Counted from the first letter of the stretch, positions 32,911-43,442 are shown. The stretch is DNA of 64,000 bases from Cryptosporangium aurantiacum (GCF_900143005.1 NZ_FRCS01000022.1:1-64000); one strand, 5' to 3'. The notes: generated by a model from the sequence alone, not told the origin. A program made the numbers and translations.

Positions 32911-33804
32911 GTGAGACACCGCCTGATCGTGGCCGTTCCGCTTGTCTTATCCCTCGCGTTGGCCGGGTGTTCGTCCAGTGACGAGCCGAAAGGCCCCACC
33001 CTCTCGCCGAGCCGGAGCAGCGGCGGGCCGTCGGTGGCACCCTCGCCCACCGCGGCGATGGAGAAGGTGCCGACCGGCGTGACCGTTCCGCTCGTCCGCA
33101 AGGGTCAGCTGACCGTCTGCCAGTGGGGTGGCGGGGTCCCCTACCTGGCAACGGCGGCGGCGACCGGCGGTACGAAGGCCGAAGGTTTCGACGTCGAGTT
33201 GTTGACGCTCGTGGGGCAGCGGCTCGGCGTGCAGCCGGTGATCGTCGAGGTCGACCGGACCGACATCCTCGCCGCGCAGGCGCTCGGCCGGAAGTTCTGC
33301 GACCTGACCGCGGGCCAGTTCTTCGCGCTGCCCGAGGGCGACCCCGAGGAACTCCCGGTCGACTACACCGAGCCGTACTTCCGCCGGGCGATCACGATCC
33401 TGACGGCGGACAAGAGCCTCACCACGCTGGAGTCGCTCCGGGGCAAGCGGGTGGCCGTCGAATCGAGCAGCCTCCTGCCGGACGAGGTCCAGGCCGCGGG
33501 CGTGCAGACCACCGAGTTGGACGAGGCGGCCATCGGCGCGGCGATCAACGCCGGACAGTTCGACGCGGCGCTCATCGACAGCGGGCTGGCCGCGCACCTG
33601 CAGCACGAGGACAAGACCGGCTCGCTGATCGTCGCCGGGCAGTTCGGCGACCCGGGCGACGTCGTGTTCGCGGTCGCGGAGGGCAACACGGTCCTGCGGG
33701 AACAGGTGAACGCGGCGCTCGTCGACGCCGGACGCAACGGGCACTTCCGGTACGCCTACAGCCAGTGGTTCGCCGGAGAACCGGCGTTGGTTCCCGGCTC
33801 CTAG
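32911..33804 (+). CDS. Solute-binding lipoprotein (polar amino acid ABC type, SBP family 3)
   Basis: A 297-residue lipoprotein (VLSLALAGC, Cys20) with a Ser/Pro linker and a family 3 solute-binding domain: KAEGFDVELLTLVGQRLGVQPVIVEVD, DYTEPYFRRAITILTADKS, LRGKRVAVESSSLLPDEVQ, AAINAGQFDAALIDSGLAAHL. These bind polar amino acids for ABC uptake, but no permease or ATPase gene is next to it, so it is an orphan. It starts with GTG 32911; TAGGGT at 32869-32874 is a possible -10 element. A TTA codon lies in the signal peptide. Confidence 0.85.
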   Translation: MRHRLIVAVPLVLSLALAGCSSSDEPKGPTLSPSRSSGGPSVAPSPTAAMEKVPTGVTVPLVRKGQLTVCQWGGGVPYLATAAATGGTKAEGFDVELLTLVGQRLGVQPVIVEVDRTDILAAQALGRKFCDLTAGQFFALPEGDPEELPVDYTEPYFRRAITILTADKSLTTLESLRGKRVAVESSSLLPDEVQAAGVQTTELDEAAIGAAINAGQFDAALIDSGLAAHLQHEDKTGSLIVAGQFGDPGDVVFAVAEGNTVLREQVNAALVDAGRNGHFRYAYSQWFAGEPALVPGS

Positions 33805-33832
33805 CGCGCCTCGGCGGCGTCGCAGGCTTCGG

Positions 33833-34552
33833 TCAGTGGCCCATGCCTGCGCCGCCGTCGACCGGCAACACGGCGCCGGTGATGTACGCCGCAGCCGGCG
33901 ACGCGAGGAAACACACCGCGGCGGCCACCTCCTCCGGGGTGGCCATCCGGCCCATCGGCACCCCACCGATCAGGGCGGCGCGTTGCCGCTCGTCCAGCGT
34001 GTGTGTCATTCCGGTGCTGACCGGGCCGGGCGCGACGACGTTCGCCGTGATGCCGAGCGGTGCCAGCTCCCGCGCGATCGACCGGCTCAACCCGACCAGA
34101 CCAGCCTTTGACGCCGCGTAGTTCGCCTGACCGACCGACCCCGACAACCCCGCAGCCGACGACACGAACACGATCCGTCCGCGCCGGGCCCGGATCATCC
34201 GCCGGCTGGCTCGGCGCGCCACCCGATACGCACCGGCCAGGTTGACGTCCACCACCTCGGTGAACGCCTCGTCGGTCAGGCGGGCCAGCAACGCGTCGCG
34301 GATGATGCCGGCGTTCGCGACCAGGATCTCCACCGGGCCCAACGCATCCTCGACCTCGGCGAACGCGGCGTCCACCGACGCCGGGTCGGTGACGTCGCAG
34401 CGGACGCCGCGCAGGCCGTCGTCCGCCTTACCGCTGCGGGAGGCGACCGCGACGCGGTCGCCGCGGTCGCGCAGCGCAGCCGCGCAGGCGGCCCCGATTC
34501 CCGAGCCGCCGCCGGTCACCAAAGCGACGGTTCCCTCTGTCCGCTCGTCCAT
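33833..34552 (-). CDS. SDR family oxidoreductase (3-oxoacyl-ACP reductase FabG-like)
   Basis: A 239-residue classical short-chain dehydrogenase. NADP loop VALVTGGGSGIGAACAAAL, structural VANAG, and the catalytic Ser-Tyr-Lys in FVSSAAGLSGSVGQANYAASKAGLVG. C-terminal PGPVSTGMTHTL and ITGAVLPVDGGAGMGH are FabG-like. It would reduce 3-oxoacyl thioesters or related ketones. It is a single gene, convergent with the lipoprotein and divergent from the metallo-hydrolase operon. The apparent 537-residue frame beginning upstream is antisense to the hydrolase gene. Confidence 0.87.
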   Translation of the reverse strand: MDERTEGTVALVTGGGSGIGAACAAALRDRGDRVAVASRSGKADDGLRGVRCDVTDPASVDAAFAEVEDALGPVEILVANAGIIRDALLARLTDEAFTEVVDVNLAGAYRVARRASRRMIRARRGRIVFVSSAAGLSGSVGQANYAASKAGLVGLSRSIARELAPLGITANVVAPGPVSTGMTHTLDERQRAALIGGVPMGRMATPEEVAAAVCFLASPAAAYITGAVLPVDGGAGMGH

Positions 34553-34651
34553 GCCGGTGACGGTAGGCGCCGCGGCACGTCGTTCCGGCCTATCGCCGAC
34601 GTCGTTTTTCGTCGTTGTCGCGCCGTTCGGGGCTCTGGTTTCGTTCCCGGC

Positions 34652-35581
34652 ATGACGCTGGACGCGGGCCGGGGCACCGAGTACCAGACGCGTTCCGGAG
34701 TGGTGCGCGTCGCGACCGACGGGCACGATGCCGGGCCGGAGACACTCGTGCTCGAGGTGCTGGGGCGCCGCGCGGGGATGCCCGGCGCCGGGGAGCCGAG
34801 CTCGGGCTATCTGGTGCACGTCGGTGCGGCCACGCTGCTCTTCGACTGCGGGCCGGGCACCGCCGGTGCGCTGCGCGGCGCGCTGGGCGGTCGCGCTCCG
34901 GACGCGGTGTTCGTCACGCACCTCCACATGGACCACTGCTACGACCTGGTCCCGATCGCCAAATCGCTGCTGGCGCCGCTGGTGACCTATCCCCGGAACG
35001 GCCAGGCCGGTGGGCTGACCCGCCCCGTCCGCGCCACCCCCTGCTATCTGCCGCCGGGGGCGCCCGAAGTGTTCCGCACGCTCCAGAGCCTGTTCCCGGT
35101 GCACACGTCGCCGCCGCTGGACCGCGCATTCGACCTGGTCTTCGACGCCGTCGAGGTCGAGCCCGGGACGCGGTATCAGGTCGCGGGCTGCGAAGTCACC
35201 GCGGTGGCGATGCGCCACGCCGTTCCCGCCTGCGGGTTCCGGCTGACCTCCGGCGCGGGCAGCTTCGCCTATACCGGGGACACCGGGTGGACCGATGCGC
35301 TCCTGGACCTCGCCGCCGGCGTCGACGTGCTGCTCTGCGAAGCGACGCTGCGCGAGCCGGACACCGGCCCGCACGGACACCTGTCGGCAACCGAGGCCGG
35401 GCGGCTCGCCGCGCTCGCCGGCGTCGGCGTGCTCGTTCTCACCCATGTCCAGGACACCGACGACGCCGCGACGGCGCAGCTGCGGAGCGACGCGTCGTCG
35501 TGCTTCGACGGACCGATCGCCCTAGCCGAACCACGGACCACGTTCACGTTCTACGGCACAGACAGGACAGCACAGCCATGA
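34652..35581 (+). CDS. Metallo-beta-lactamase-fold hydrolase
   Basis: A 309-residue MBL-fold enzyme of the ribonuclease Z/phosphodiesterase-like side. Metal motif HxHxDH is in FVTHLHMDHCYDLVPIAK, a later His is in VAMRHAVPACGFRL, the bridging Asp in FAYTGDTGWTDALLDL, and a His in GPHGHLSATEAGRL. Probable substrates are phosphodiesters or lactones. Its stop overlaps the start of the sugar-type ABC binding protein (ATGA), so it leads the transporter operon and may release the transported sugar or polyol from a precursor. Confidence 0.85.
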   Translation: MTLDAGRGTEYQTRSGVVRVATDGHDAGPETLVLEVLGRRAGMPGAGEPSSGYLVHVGAATLLFDCGPGTAGALRGALGGRAPDAVFVTHLHMDHCYDLVPIAKSLLAPLVTYPRNGQAGGLTRPVRATPCYLPPGAPEVFRTLQSLFPVHTSPPLDRAFDLVFDAVEVEPGTRYQVAGCEVTAVAMRHAVPACGFRLTSGAGSFAYTGDTGWTDALLDLAAGVDVLLCEATLREPDTGPHGHLSATEAGRLAALAGVGVLVLTHVQDTDDAATAQLRSDASSCFDGPIALAEPRTTFTFYGTDRTAQP

Positions 35582-36897
35582 CCCTCTTGGATGGCAGACG
35601 TCGCCGGCACCGGCTCGGCGCAGCGCTGACCGTGCTCACGCTCCTCTGCGTCGCCGCCTGCGACGCCGCGGAGTCCGACGAGGCCACCGACGCACCGGTG
35701 ACGATCCGGTTCGCGTCCTACAACTACGGGACACCCGACCTCGGCGGGCAGGGCGTCCAAGAATTGATCGACCTGTTCGAGAAGGAACACCCGAACATCA
35801 CGATCAAACCGGAGGGCGGGACCTCGAAGGAGCTCTACACCCGGGTCCAGGCCCAGGCCGCGGCTGGCGACCCACCCGACATCGCCCAGATCGGCTGGAG
35901 CAAGCTGGCGTCGGCGGCCGACAACCTGCCGATCGTGCCGATCGACGATCTCGCGTCAGCCGACGAGGTCAAGACCGTGACGTCGCAGCTGCTGCCCGGC
36001 GCGATCGAGGCAGGCAACGTCGACGACAAGCTGGTCGCGATGCCGTTCGCGATGTCGACACCGACGCTCTTCGTGAACGCGAAGCTGTTCCGGGCCGCCG
36101 GGCTGGACCCGGCCAAGCCGCCGCAGACCTGGGAGGAAGTGAAGGCCGCGGCGCTGACGATCCGGAGCAAGACCCAGCAGCAGGGCGTGTACCTCTCGGC
36201 CGCGAACGCCGCGAAGTCCGACTTCCTCACCCAGTCGCTGATCAACAGCAACGGTGGCGCGCTGCTGTCGGAGTCCGGGGATGTCCAGCTGGACAGCCCG
36301 CAGGCGGTCGGTGCGCTGAGCATGCTCGGCGACCTCACCGCGTCCGGCGCGCAGCCCGCGATCGCCGACGACGACGCTATCTCCCTGTTCAAGGCCGGCA
36401 AACTCGGCATGTACGTGACGAGCACTGCGCTGATGGCGAGCTTCACCAAGGCCGCCGACGGGTCGTTCGAGCTGCGCACCGCGGGACTGCCCCGGTTCGG
36501 GGACCAGCCGGCCCGGCCCACGTACTCCGGTGCGGGTCTGGTCGTGCTGTCCAAGGACAAGGCCGAGCAGGCCGCCGCGTGGGAGTTCCTCACGTTCCTG
36601 ACCAGCCGGATTGCGTTCGGGATCATCACCGAGAAGATCGGGTACCTGCCGCTGCGCACCGACTCCGCCGCGGACCCGGCGCTGGCCAAGCGACTGGCTC
36701 AGCAGCCGTCGATCCAGCCGGCGATGACCCAGCTGGCCGACGTGACGCCGTACCAGTCGATGCCCGGCCGCCGCAGTGACCAGGCGCGGCAGATCCTGCA
36801 GGACAGCGCGGTCGCGCCGATCATGCTCGACCGGGCCGATCCACCCAGCACTCTGGCGAAGGTCGACCAGCGGATCACCGAGCTGCTGGCCTCGTGA
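35578..36897 (+). CDS. Carbohydrate ABC transporter substrate-binding lipoprotein
   Basis: A 439-residue family 1 extracellular solute-binding lipoprotein (TLLCVAAC, Cys28). Typical parts are VTIRFASYNYGTPDLGGQGVQ, LFEKEHPNITIKPEGGTSKELYTRVQAQAAAGDPPDIAQIG, KLVAMPFAMSTPTLFVNAKLF and LTFLTSRIAFGIITEKIGYLPLR. These deliver oligosaccharides, polyols or glycerophosphate-type ligands to MalFG/UgpAE-like permeases. Start ATG 35578 overlaps the hydrolase stop. The frame also runs open upstream through the hydrolase gene, which is a shadow. Confidence 0.9.
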   Translation: MTLLDGRRRRHRLGAALTVLTLLCVAACDAAESDEATDAPVTIRFASYNYGTPDLGGQGVQELIDLFEKEHPNITIKPEGGTSKELYTRVQAQAAAGDPPDIAQIGWSKLASAADNLPIVPIDDLASADEVKTVTSQLLPGAIEAGNVDDKLVAMPFAMSTPTLFVNAKLFRAAGLDPAKPPQTWEEVKAAALTIRSKTQQQGVYLSAANAAKSDFLTQSLINSNGGALLSESGDVQLDSPQAVGALSMLGDLTASGAQPAIADDDAISLFKAGKLGMYVTSTALMASFTKAADGSFELRTAGLPRFGDQPARPTYSGAGLVVLSKDKAEQAAAWEFLTFLTSRIAFGIITEKIGYLPLRTDSAADPALAKRLAQQPSIQPAMTQLADVTPYQSMPGRRSDQARQILQDSAVAPIMLDRADPPSTLAKVDQRITELLAS

Positions 36898-37838
36898 CGC
36901 TGGAGAAGACCGAGCCTCGGCTCGCGCCGCCGGTCGGGGGTTCCGACCGGCGGCGCGAGCGGCGCCCGCACCGGCAGACCCACTGGCTCTACCTGACGCC
37001 GGGCCTCGCGCTGCTCGCGGCCTGGGTCTACCTGCCGGTCGTCCTCACGCTGGCACTGAGCGTTCTGGACTGGCACCTGATCCGCGGCGAGGGAACGTTC
37101 GTGGGTACCGACAACTTCCGGCGGCTGTTCGCGGATCCCGAGTTCCGCTCGGCGAGCCTCCGCACCGTCGCGTACGCCGTCGCGCTGTTGCCGTTCGCCA
37201 CGGTCGCGCCGTTCGCGATGGCGGTGCTGCTCTGGAAGCACGACGGTCCGGCCGCCCGGGTCTACCGGGCGCTGCTGTTCCTGCCGGTCGTCCTGGCGCC
37301 GGTCGCCACCGCGGTGTCCTGGCGGTTCCTGCTCGACCCGCTGCAGGGACTGGCCAACGCCGCGCTCGATGTCGTCGCGATACCGCCGGTCAACTGGCTC
37401 GGCGAGGGCGGGTCGGCGTTCGGGGTGATCGTCGTGCTCACCGGGACGAAGATCTTCGCACTCAACACGTTGCTCTACCTCGCCGGTCTGGCCGGGATCG
37501 ACCGGCGTCTGCTGGAGGCCGCCCGGGTGGACGGCGCGACCGAGTGGGACGTGACCCGCCGGCTCGTCGTGCCGCTGCTCGGGCGCACGACCGCCCTGGT
37601 CACGTTCCTCTGCCTGGTGCTCGCCGGGCAGTGGGCCTTCGTGAACGTCGCGGTGCTCACCCAGGGCGGGCCGAGCGGTGCGACCGACAACGTGTACTAC
37701 CACCTCTACGACTACGCGTTCGACTACTTCGACACCGGGCTGGCCGCCGCGGCCGCGGTGCTCCTCGTCGTGGTGTTCGTCCCGATCAGCCTGGCGTACC
37801 AGCGCGCCGGGCGACGAACTCCGGGGGGCGCCGGATGA
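36894..37838 (+). CDS. Sugar ABC transporter permease (MalF/UgpA-like)
   Basis: A 314-residue inner-membrane permease with six predicted helices; a basic N-terminal tail precedes LYLTPGLALLAAWVYLPVVLTLALS. FVGTDNFRRLFADPEF is the usual extracytoplasmic segment. The EAA loop that docks on the ATPase reads LLEAARVDGATEWDVTRRLVVPLL. GTG 36894 overlaps the binding-protein stop by 4 bp, and the end overlaps the next permease by 4 bp. Confidence 0.9.
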   Translation: MTLEKTEPRLAPPVGGSDRRRERRPHRQTHWLYLTPGLALLAAWVYLPVVLTLALSVLDWHLIRGEGTFVGTDNFRRLFADPEFRSASLRTVAYAVALLPFATVAPFAMAVLLWKHDGPAARVYRALLFLPVVLAPVATAVSWRFLLDPLQGLANAALDVVAIPPVNWLGEGGSAFGVIVVLTGTKIFALNTLLYLAGLAGIDRRLLEAARVDGATEWDVTRRLVVPLLGRTTALVTFLCLVLAGQWAFVNVAVLTQGGPSGATDNVYYHLYDYAFDYFDTGLAAAAAVLLVVVFVPISLAYQRAGRRTPGGAG

Positions 37839-38649
37839 CGCCGGGACGCGGAGGGTCGATCGGCACCCACCTCCTCGCGGTTGTGGTGGTGGCGTTCCTC
37901 GCGTTCCCGGTGTTCTGGGCACTGGTCGCGTCGTTCAAGCCGCCGAACGAGCTCTACACGCTGGCGCCGGTGGCCGACCACCCGACGCTGGAGAACTATC
38001 GGATCGCGCTGACCGACCTGCCGCTGGCCCGGCTGCTGCTGAACACGGCCGTGATGGCGTTGGCCGTGACGGCGATCCAGGTCGCGGTCAGCGTGCTGGC
38101 CGCCTACGGGTTCACCGTGTTCCGGTTCCGCGGCCGTTCGGTGCTCTACCTCGCGGTGATCGCGACGATCCTGGTACCGCAGCAGGCGCTGATCATTCCG
38201 AACTACCTGCTGGCGGCCCGGCTGGGGTGGCTGAACAGCTACCTGGGCCTCGTCGTGCCGCTCAGCGCCGTGTGCGGCTTCGGGATCCTGTTGCTGCGCC
38301 AGCACGTCGAAGCGGTGCCGCCGAGCCTGCTGGAGGCGGCCCGTCTCGACGGCGCGTACCACCGGGAGATCCTTCTGAGCGTCGTGCTGCCGTCGGTGCG
38401 CCCCGCGATCAGCGCGTTGTCGGTGCTGGTGTTCATCAGCACCTGGAACGAGTACCTCTGGCCGCTGCTGATCGCGCCGTCGGCGGAGCAGAGCACGGTG
38501 CAAGTCGGGCTGGCACTGTTCCAGACCCAGGAGGGATCGGCGTACGGGCCGATGATGGCCGCGGCCACGCTGGCCACGCTGCCGGTCCTGCTCGTCTACC
38601 TGTTCAACCAGCGCCGGGTCACCGACGCGTTCCTCCAGGCGGGAATCCG

Positions 38650-38653
<4 letters not shown>
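37835..38653 (+). CDS. Sugar ABC transporter permease (MalG/UgpE-like)
   Basis: A 272-residue partner permease with six helices. FPVFWALVASFKPPNELYTLAPV is the characteristic MalG-type start, and the EAA loop is LLEAARLDGAYHREILLSVVLP. STWNEYLWPLLI lies in the fifth helix as in CUT1 transporters. ATGA overlaps on both sides show it is made stoichiometrically with the first permease and the ATPase. Confidence 0.9.
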
Positions 38654-39801
<1,148 letters not shown>

Positions 39802-39805
39802 GCCG

Positions 39806-40585
39806 TCACCGGACCGGGGCGCTGACCCCCAGGTGCCTGGCGACCGTCTCGACCACCGTCGGATCCGCCAGGATCCGGCGGTGCCGCAGGCCGTTGGTGA
39901 CGATCAACCGGGCGTCCGTCCACTGCCGCGCCAGCGCGATCGTCGAATCCACCGGGATCTCCCGGTCCTCGGTGTCGTGGCAGAGCAGGGTCGGCCCGTC
40001 CGGGCACGGACGCCGGTCGATGTCCAGGTCGGCGATCGGGACGCCGCTGAGCCGGTGCTGGACCCGGTCCAGGAAGTCCGCGCGCACCGGGCCCTCGAAG
40101 CCGAAGTAGCCGGCGATCTCGGCGAGGCGATCGGTGAGCGAGACCAGCGGTGAGATGAGCGCGATCCGGCCGACGGTCAGGCCGTGCCGTAGCGCGTGGA
40201 ACGTGGCCGTCGAACCGAACGAGTGCGTCACGACCGCCTCGAACGGCGCGTGGCCGGGCAGCGCTTCGAGCAGTACCTCGCCGTGCCGGACCGGGCTGTA
40301 CTCGGCGTCCGGCGAGCGTCCGTGGCCCGGCGCGTCCACCGCGACCGCGCGTCGTCCACTCGCGACGAGGACGCCGATCAAGCCGGCGAACTGGGTGCTC
40401 CGCCCCTCCCACCCGTGCACGAGCAGCACCGCGGGGCCCTCGTCGCCCCACGTCGACACGACGGCGCCGGACGGCAGCGTGTGCGGGACGGCCGCGGCAC
40501 CGGCGGGCTCCTCCCACGGTTCGGCGGGCATCCGGCGCGGCGCGAAAATCATCTGCGCGGCTGCTTCGGCGGTCATTTCCACCAC
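39806..40585 (-). CDS. Alpha/beta hydrolase
   Basis: About 259 residues of the alpha/beta hydrolase fold. Oxyanion region VLLVHGWEGRSTQFAGLIGVL, DAPGHGRSPDAEYSP after strand 4, nucleophile Ser in VVTHSFGSTATFHAL (HSFGS rather than GxSxG), acid near CHDTEDREIPV and His near LRHRRILADP. GTG 40585 has AGGAG six bases upstream; the longer frame to 40717 crosses the AT-richer promoter region. It is divergent from the halogenase-like gene and could be the cluster's thioesterase/hydrolase, but this is only positional inference. Confidence 0.8.
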   Translation of the reverse strand: MVEMTAEAAAQMIFAPRRMPAEPWEEPAGAAAVPHTLPSGAVVSTWGDEGPAVLLVHGWEGRSTQFAGLIGVLVASGRRAVAVDAPGHGRSPDAEYSPVRHGEVLLEALPGHAPFEAVVTHSFGSTATFHALRHGLTVGRIALISPLVSLTDRLAEIAGYFGFEGPVRADFLDRVQHRLSGVPIADLDIDRRPCPDGPTLLCHDTEDREIPVDSTIALARQWTDARLIVTNGLRHRRILADPTVVETVARHLGVSAPVR

Positions 40586-40690
40586 GGCAGGCTCCTGTTC
40601 GACTGGAATTCGACGGAATGCTTCGGCGGGATTCGAGACGGCTCGGGATCGAACCGTCCAGCACGCTAGTTCCGCCGCGCGCGGAGTGCT

Positions 40691-40701
40691 CCTATCGCCG
40701 T
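40691..40701. promoter_or_regulatory. CCTATCGCCGT motif in the cluster's left divergent promoter
   Basis: This 11-mer, 89 bp before the halogenase-like start, recurs exactly at 50145-50155 upstream of the second biosynthetic operon. Its first ten bases also occur at 12517 and 34589, again between genes. It may be a binding site or promoter element; the sequence alone does not decide. Confidence 0.3.
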
Positions 40702-40789
40702 GAAGGTGATTGCTCATTGGCTCGGTCCGGCCCGGCGGACATGCTTGGCGCCGGAAAGCGGATCTTTCGCGGTCGCGAAGGGAAGTGCG

Positions 40790-42109
40790 ATGAACATCGT
40801 GGGGCAGGCGCCGGAATACGAGGCGATCGTGATCGGAGGCGGACCGGCGGGATCGTCGTGCGCTCTCCGACTCGCCCGAGCCGGAAAGCGGGTGTTAGTG
40901 CTCGAACGGCGCGCTTTTCCGCGCTTTCATATCGGCGAATCCATGCTTCCGTACACCGCCGGAATTCTCGATCAGCTCGGACTGCTGGAGCTATTCCCGC
41001 CGGACGACTACCCGACGAAGTGGGGCGCCGAGTTCTGCGGGGCCGACGGCGCGTTCCGGCGGGTCGACTTCACCTCCCAGGGCGGCGGGCGCCGGGAAGC
41101 GGCGTTCCAGTGCGAACGAGCCGCGTTCGACGACGTCCTGCTGCGCGAAGCCGGCAAGGCGGGCGCCGTCATCCAGGAAGAGGCCAGGGTCACCGGCGTG
41201 CTGACCGAGGGCGACCGCATCGTCGGCGTCGAGTACGAGCGGAACGGCGTGACCCAGCAGGTGCGCGCCCGGTTCGTCGTCGACACCAGCGGGCGCGCCG
41301 GGATCATCTCCCATCAGCACTTCGGACACCGCAGGCCGAACACGCGCCTGCAACTGGTCGCGTACTACAAGCACTACACCGGGGTGGACGAGGCGACGAA
41401 CCCCGGCGTCGAGGGGGACATCCAGGTCGGCAACCACGCCGACGGCTGGCTGTGGGCGATCCCGATCCGCAAGGACGTGCTGAGCGTCGGCGCGGTGACC
41501 CCGGCTGCGACGCTGCGCGGACGCACCCCCGAGGACGTCTTCACCGAGCACGTCTCCCGTGTCGACCGGATCAACGTGCGGCTGGCGGGCGCCACCGCGT
41601 CCGCACCGGTTCGCGGCGAGTCCGACTACTGCTACTACACGAACACCGTCGTCGGGAACGGCTGGTTCCTGGCCGGCGACGCCGGGTGCTTCATCGACCC
41701 GGTGTTCTCGGCCGGTGTCTACCTCGGCGTGGTCAGCGGCACCCGGGCCGGTGAGGCGGTCACCCGGATCCTGGACGGGGCCGACGAGCAGGAGACCGCG
41801 ACCGCCTACGAGAACTTCTACAAGACCGGGTACGACTGCTACACCCGCCTCATCTACGCGTTCTACGAGTCGAACTTCAACTTCATCGCCTACGTCCGGA
41901 ACCTCGCACAGCAGTCGGTGAACATCGAGGGACGGTGGATCGCCCGGCTGCTCAGCGGAGACTTCTGGAGCGAGCTCAACCCGGTCGGCGCCCACCTGCG
42001 GTCGGTCCGGTCCTACGACACCTTCGACGACTTCCCGGTGGCCTACGGCTGTCCCGTCTACCCCGAGCAGGACGCCCGGGAGAAGCACGAGCTGCTGGCC
42101 AATGCTTGA
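40790..42109 (+). CDS. Flavin-dependent halogenase-like FAD oxidoreductase
   Basis: A 439-residue FAD protein. GxGxxG is VIGGGPAGSSCALRLARAGKRVLVLERR, then FPRFHIGESMLPYTAGIL, as in phenol/carrier-bound-substrate halogenases and related reductases. Two marks favour a halogenase: Lys77 in YPTKWGAEF at the place of the hypohalous-acid-binding Lys, and W-x-W-x-I-P at 220-225 (GWLWAIPI), which limits monooxygenase chemistry. A second FAD motif is GDAGCFIDPVFSAGV. ATG 40790 has AGGGAAG upstream; longer starts enter the promoter. Codon 36 is a TTA, and the first 200 bases have weaker G/C third positions than neighbours. Overlaps the next gene by 8 bp. A geranylgeranyl-reductase-like role is the alternative. 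Confidence 0.78.
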   Translation: MNIVGQAPEYEAIVIGGGPAGSSCALRLARAGKRVLVLERRAFPRFHIGESMLPYTAGILDQLGLLELFPPDDYPTKWGAEFCGADGAFRRVDFTSQGGGRREAAFQCERAAFDDVLLREAGKAGAVIQEEARVTGVLTEGDRIVGVEYERNGVTQQVRARFVVDTSGRAGIISHQHFGHRRPNTRLQLVAYYKHYTGVDEATNPGVEGDIQVGNHADGWLWAIPIRKDVLSVGAVTPAATLRGRTPEDVFTEHVSRVDRINVRLAGATASAPVRGESDYCYYTNTVVGNGWFLAGDAGCFIDPVFSAGVYLGVVSGTRAGEAVTRILDGADEQETATAYENFYKTGYDCYTRLIYAFYESNFNFIAYVRNLAQQSVNIEGRWIARLLSGDFWSELNPVGAHLRSVRSYDTFDDFPVAYGCPVYPEQDAREKHELLANA

Positions 42110-43442
42110 GACAACGGTGCCGCAGGTGTCCGAGCCGGACGTCCGAACGCGGCTGGACTACCTCGTCGCGGCGTTCACCACCCAGGTCGGCAGAGACCTC
42201 GAGCACTGGCCTGCCGAGACGCTGGCCGAGTACACGGCGGCGGCGTTGGAGCTGTCCGTCCGGCACGCGAACCGCTCGGCGTTCTACGCCGAGCGGTTGG
42301 GCGACCGGACGGTCCCCACGTCGATCGCGGAGTTCCAGCGTCTCCCGTTCACGTACCCGGCCGAGATCAAGGGCCGCTTGCGGGACCTGCTGGCCTGTTC
42401 CTGGGACGAACTGGCGCAGGTCAACCTCAGCTCCGGCACCACCGCCGGGCCGACCACGTACGTCGGCTACACCGCCGCGGACCTGCGCGGTGACGGCGCT
42501 CGATATGCGCCGGCCGGGCTGTTCGCGTTCGACCCCAGCGACCTGGTGGCGGTGGCGCTGCCCTACGACATGGCCACCGTCGGCCTGAGCATCCACCGGG
42601 ACGTGCAACGCCAGGGCGCCGTGGTCCTGCCGGCTGGCAAGGGCGGCAGCTACGGCCCACCGGAGCGGCTCGTGCAGGCGATCGCGGAACTCGGCGTCAC
42701 CACGCTGTTCAGCACGCCCAGCTTCGCCTGGTACCTCGCGGAGCTGTTCGAGCAGGTGTTCCCGGGCGCGGGCAAGCCGATCGCACACCTGCGCCTCGGC
42801 GGAGAGGGCGCAGCCCCGACCATGCTTACCCGGCTGGGCCTACGCTGGGGTGCGACCGTCCGCCAGTGGTACGGCAGCACGGAGATCGGCGTCATCGCCT
42901 ACTCGTGCGAGCAGGGCACCTACCACGTCGCCGCCGCGAACTGCTTCCTGGAGATCGTCGACGCGGACGGCGGGCCCGTGCCGGACGGGACGATCGGCGC
43001 CGTCGTGACCACCACGCTCGGACGCGGCGGCACCCCGCTGATCCGGTACCACTCCGGTGATCGGGCCGTGCTGCTCGCCGAGCCCTGCGGCTGCGGGCGC
43101 ACGCTGCCCGCGCTGCGGATGTTCGGCCGGGCGACCGACCAGCTGCCCGGCCGGGACGGCGGCGTCTCGCCGTACGTCGTCGAGGAGACGCTGCTGCGCG
43201 CGGTCGCCGACGCGGAACCGTGGTACCACGTCGAGCTGACCGACACCGGGACCACGCTGGTCGCCGAGTGGCCCGCCGCGGCGCCCGCGACCGAGCAGGC
43301 AGCGGCGACGAGCGCGATCGTCCAGCAGGTCGCCGTCGCCGGTCTGGACCTCGACGGCGTCCGGTGGGCCGAGCCGGGGACGCTCGACCGGCCGCGGACG
43401 AAGATGCGCCGGGTCCGCGACGAACGGACCGGTCCGCGATGA
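42102..43442 (+). CDS. PaaK-like AMP-forming ligase
   Basis: A 446-residue adenylating enzyme close to phenylacetate-CoA ligases. Motifs are FAEFQRLPF-type entry (SIAEFQRLPFTYPAEIKG), the P-loop NLSSGTTAGPTTYVGYT, GGEGAAPTML, WYGSTEIGVIAYSC (adenylate-binding) and PLIRYHSGDRAVLL. The C-terminal small domain ends in RPRTKMRRV, with a possible catalytic Lys. It activates an aromatic or aryl-acyl acid as adenylate for transfer to CoA or the cluster's carrier protein. ATG 42102 lies inside the halogenase gene end; the stop overlaps the LLM start by 4 bp. Confidence 0.83.
   Translation: MLETTVPQVSEPDVRTRLDYLVAAFTTQVGRDLEHWPAETLAEYTAAALELSVRHANRSAFYAERLGDRTVPTSIAEFQRLPFTYPAEIKGRLRDLLACSWDELAQVNLSSGTTAGPTTYVGYTAADLRGDGARYAPAGLFAFDPSDLVAVALPYDMATVGLSIHRDVQRQGAVVLPAGKGGSYGPPERLVQAIAELGVTTLFSTPSFAWYLAELFEQVFPGAGKPIAHLRLGGEGAAPTMLTRLGLRWGATVRQWYGSTEIGVIAYSCEQGTYHVAAANCFLEIVDADGGPVPDGTIGAVVTTTLGRGGTPLIRYHSGDRAVLLAEPCGCGRTLPALRMFGRATDQLPGRDGGVSPYVVEETLLRAVADAEPWYHVELTDTGTTLVAEWPAAAPATEQAAATSAIVQQVAVAGLDLDGVRWAEPGTLDRPRTKMRRVRDERTGPR

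Noticed and set aside
40895-40897. TTA codon as proof of bldA control of the cluster
   Set aside because: TTA codons are also seen in the beta-lactamase-fold, ABC binding protein, dehydrogenase, DUF4352-like, lipoprotein and E1 genes, so they are not restricted to the cluster.
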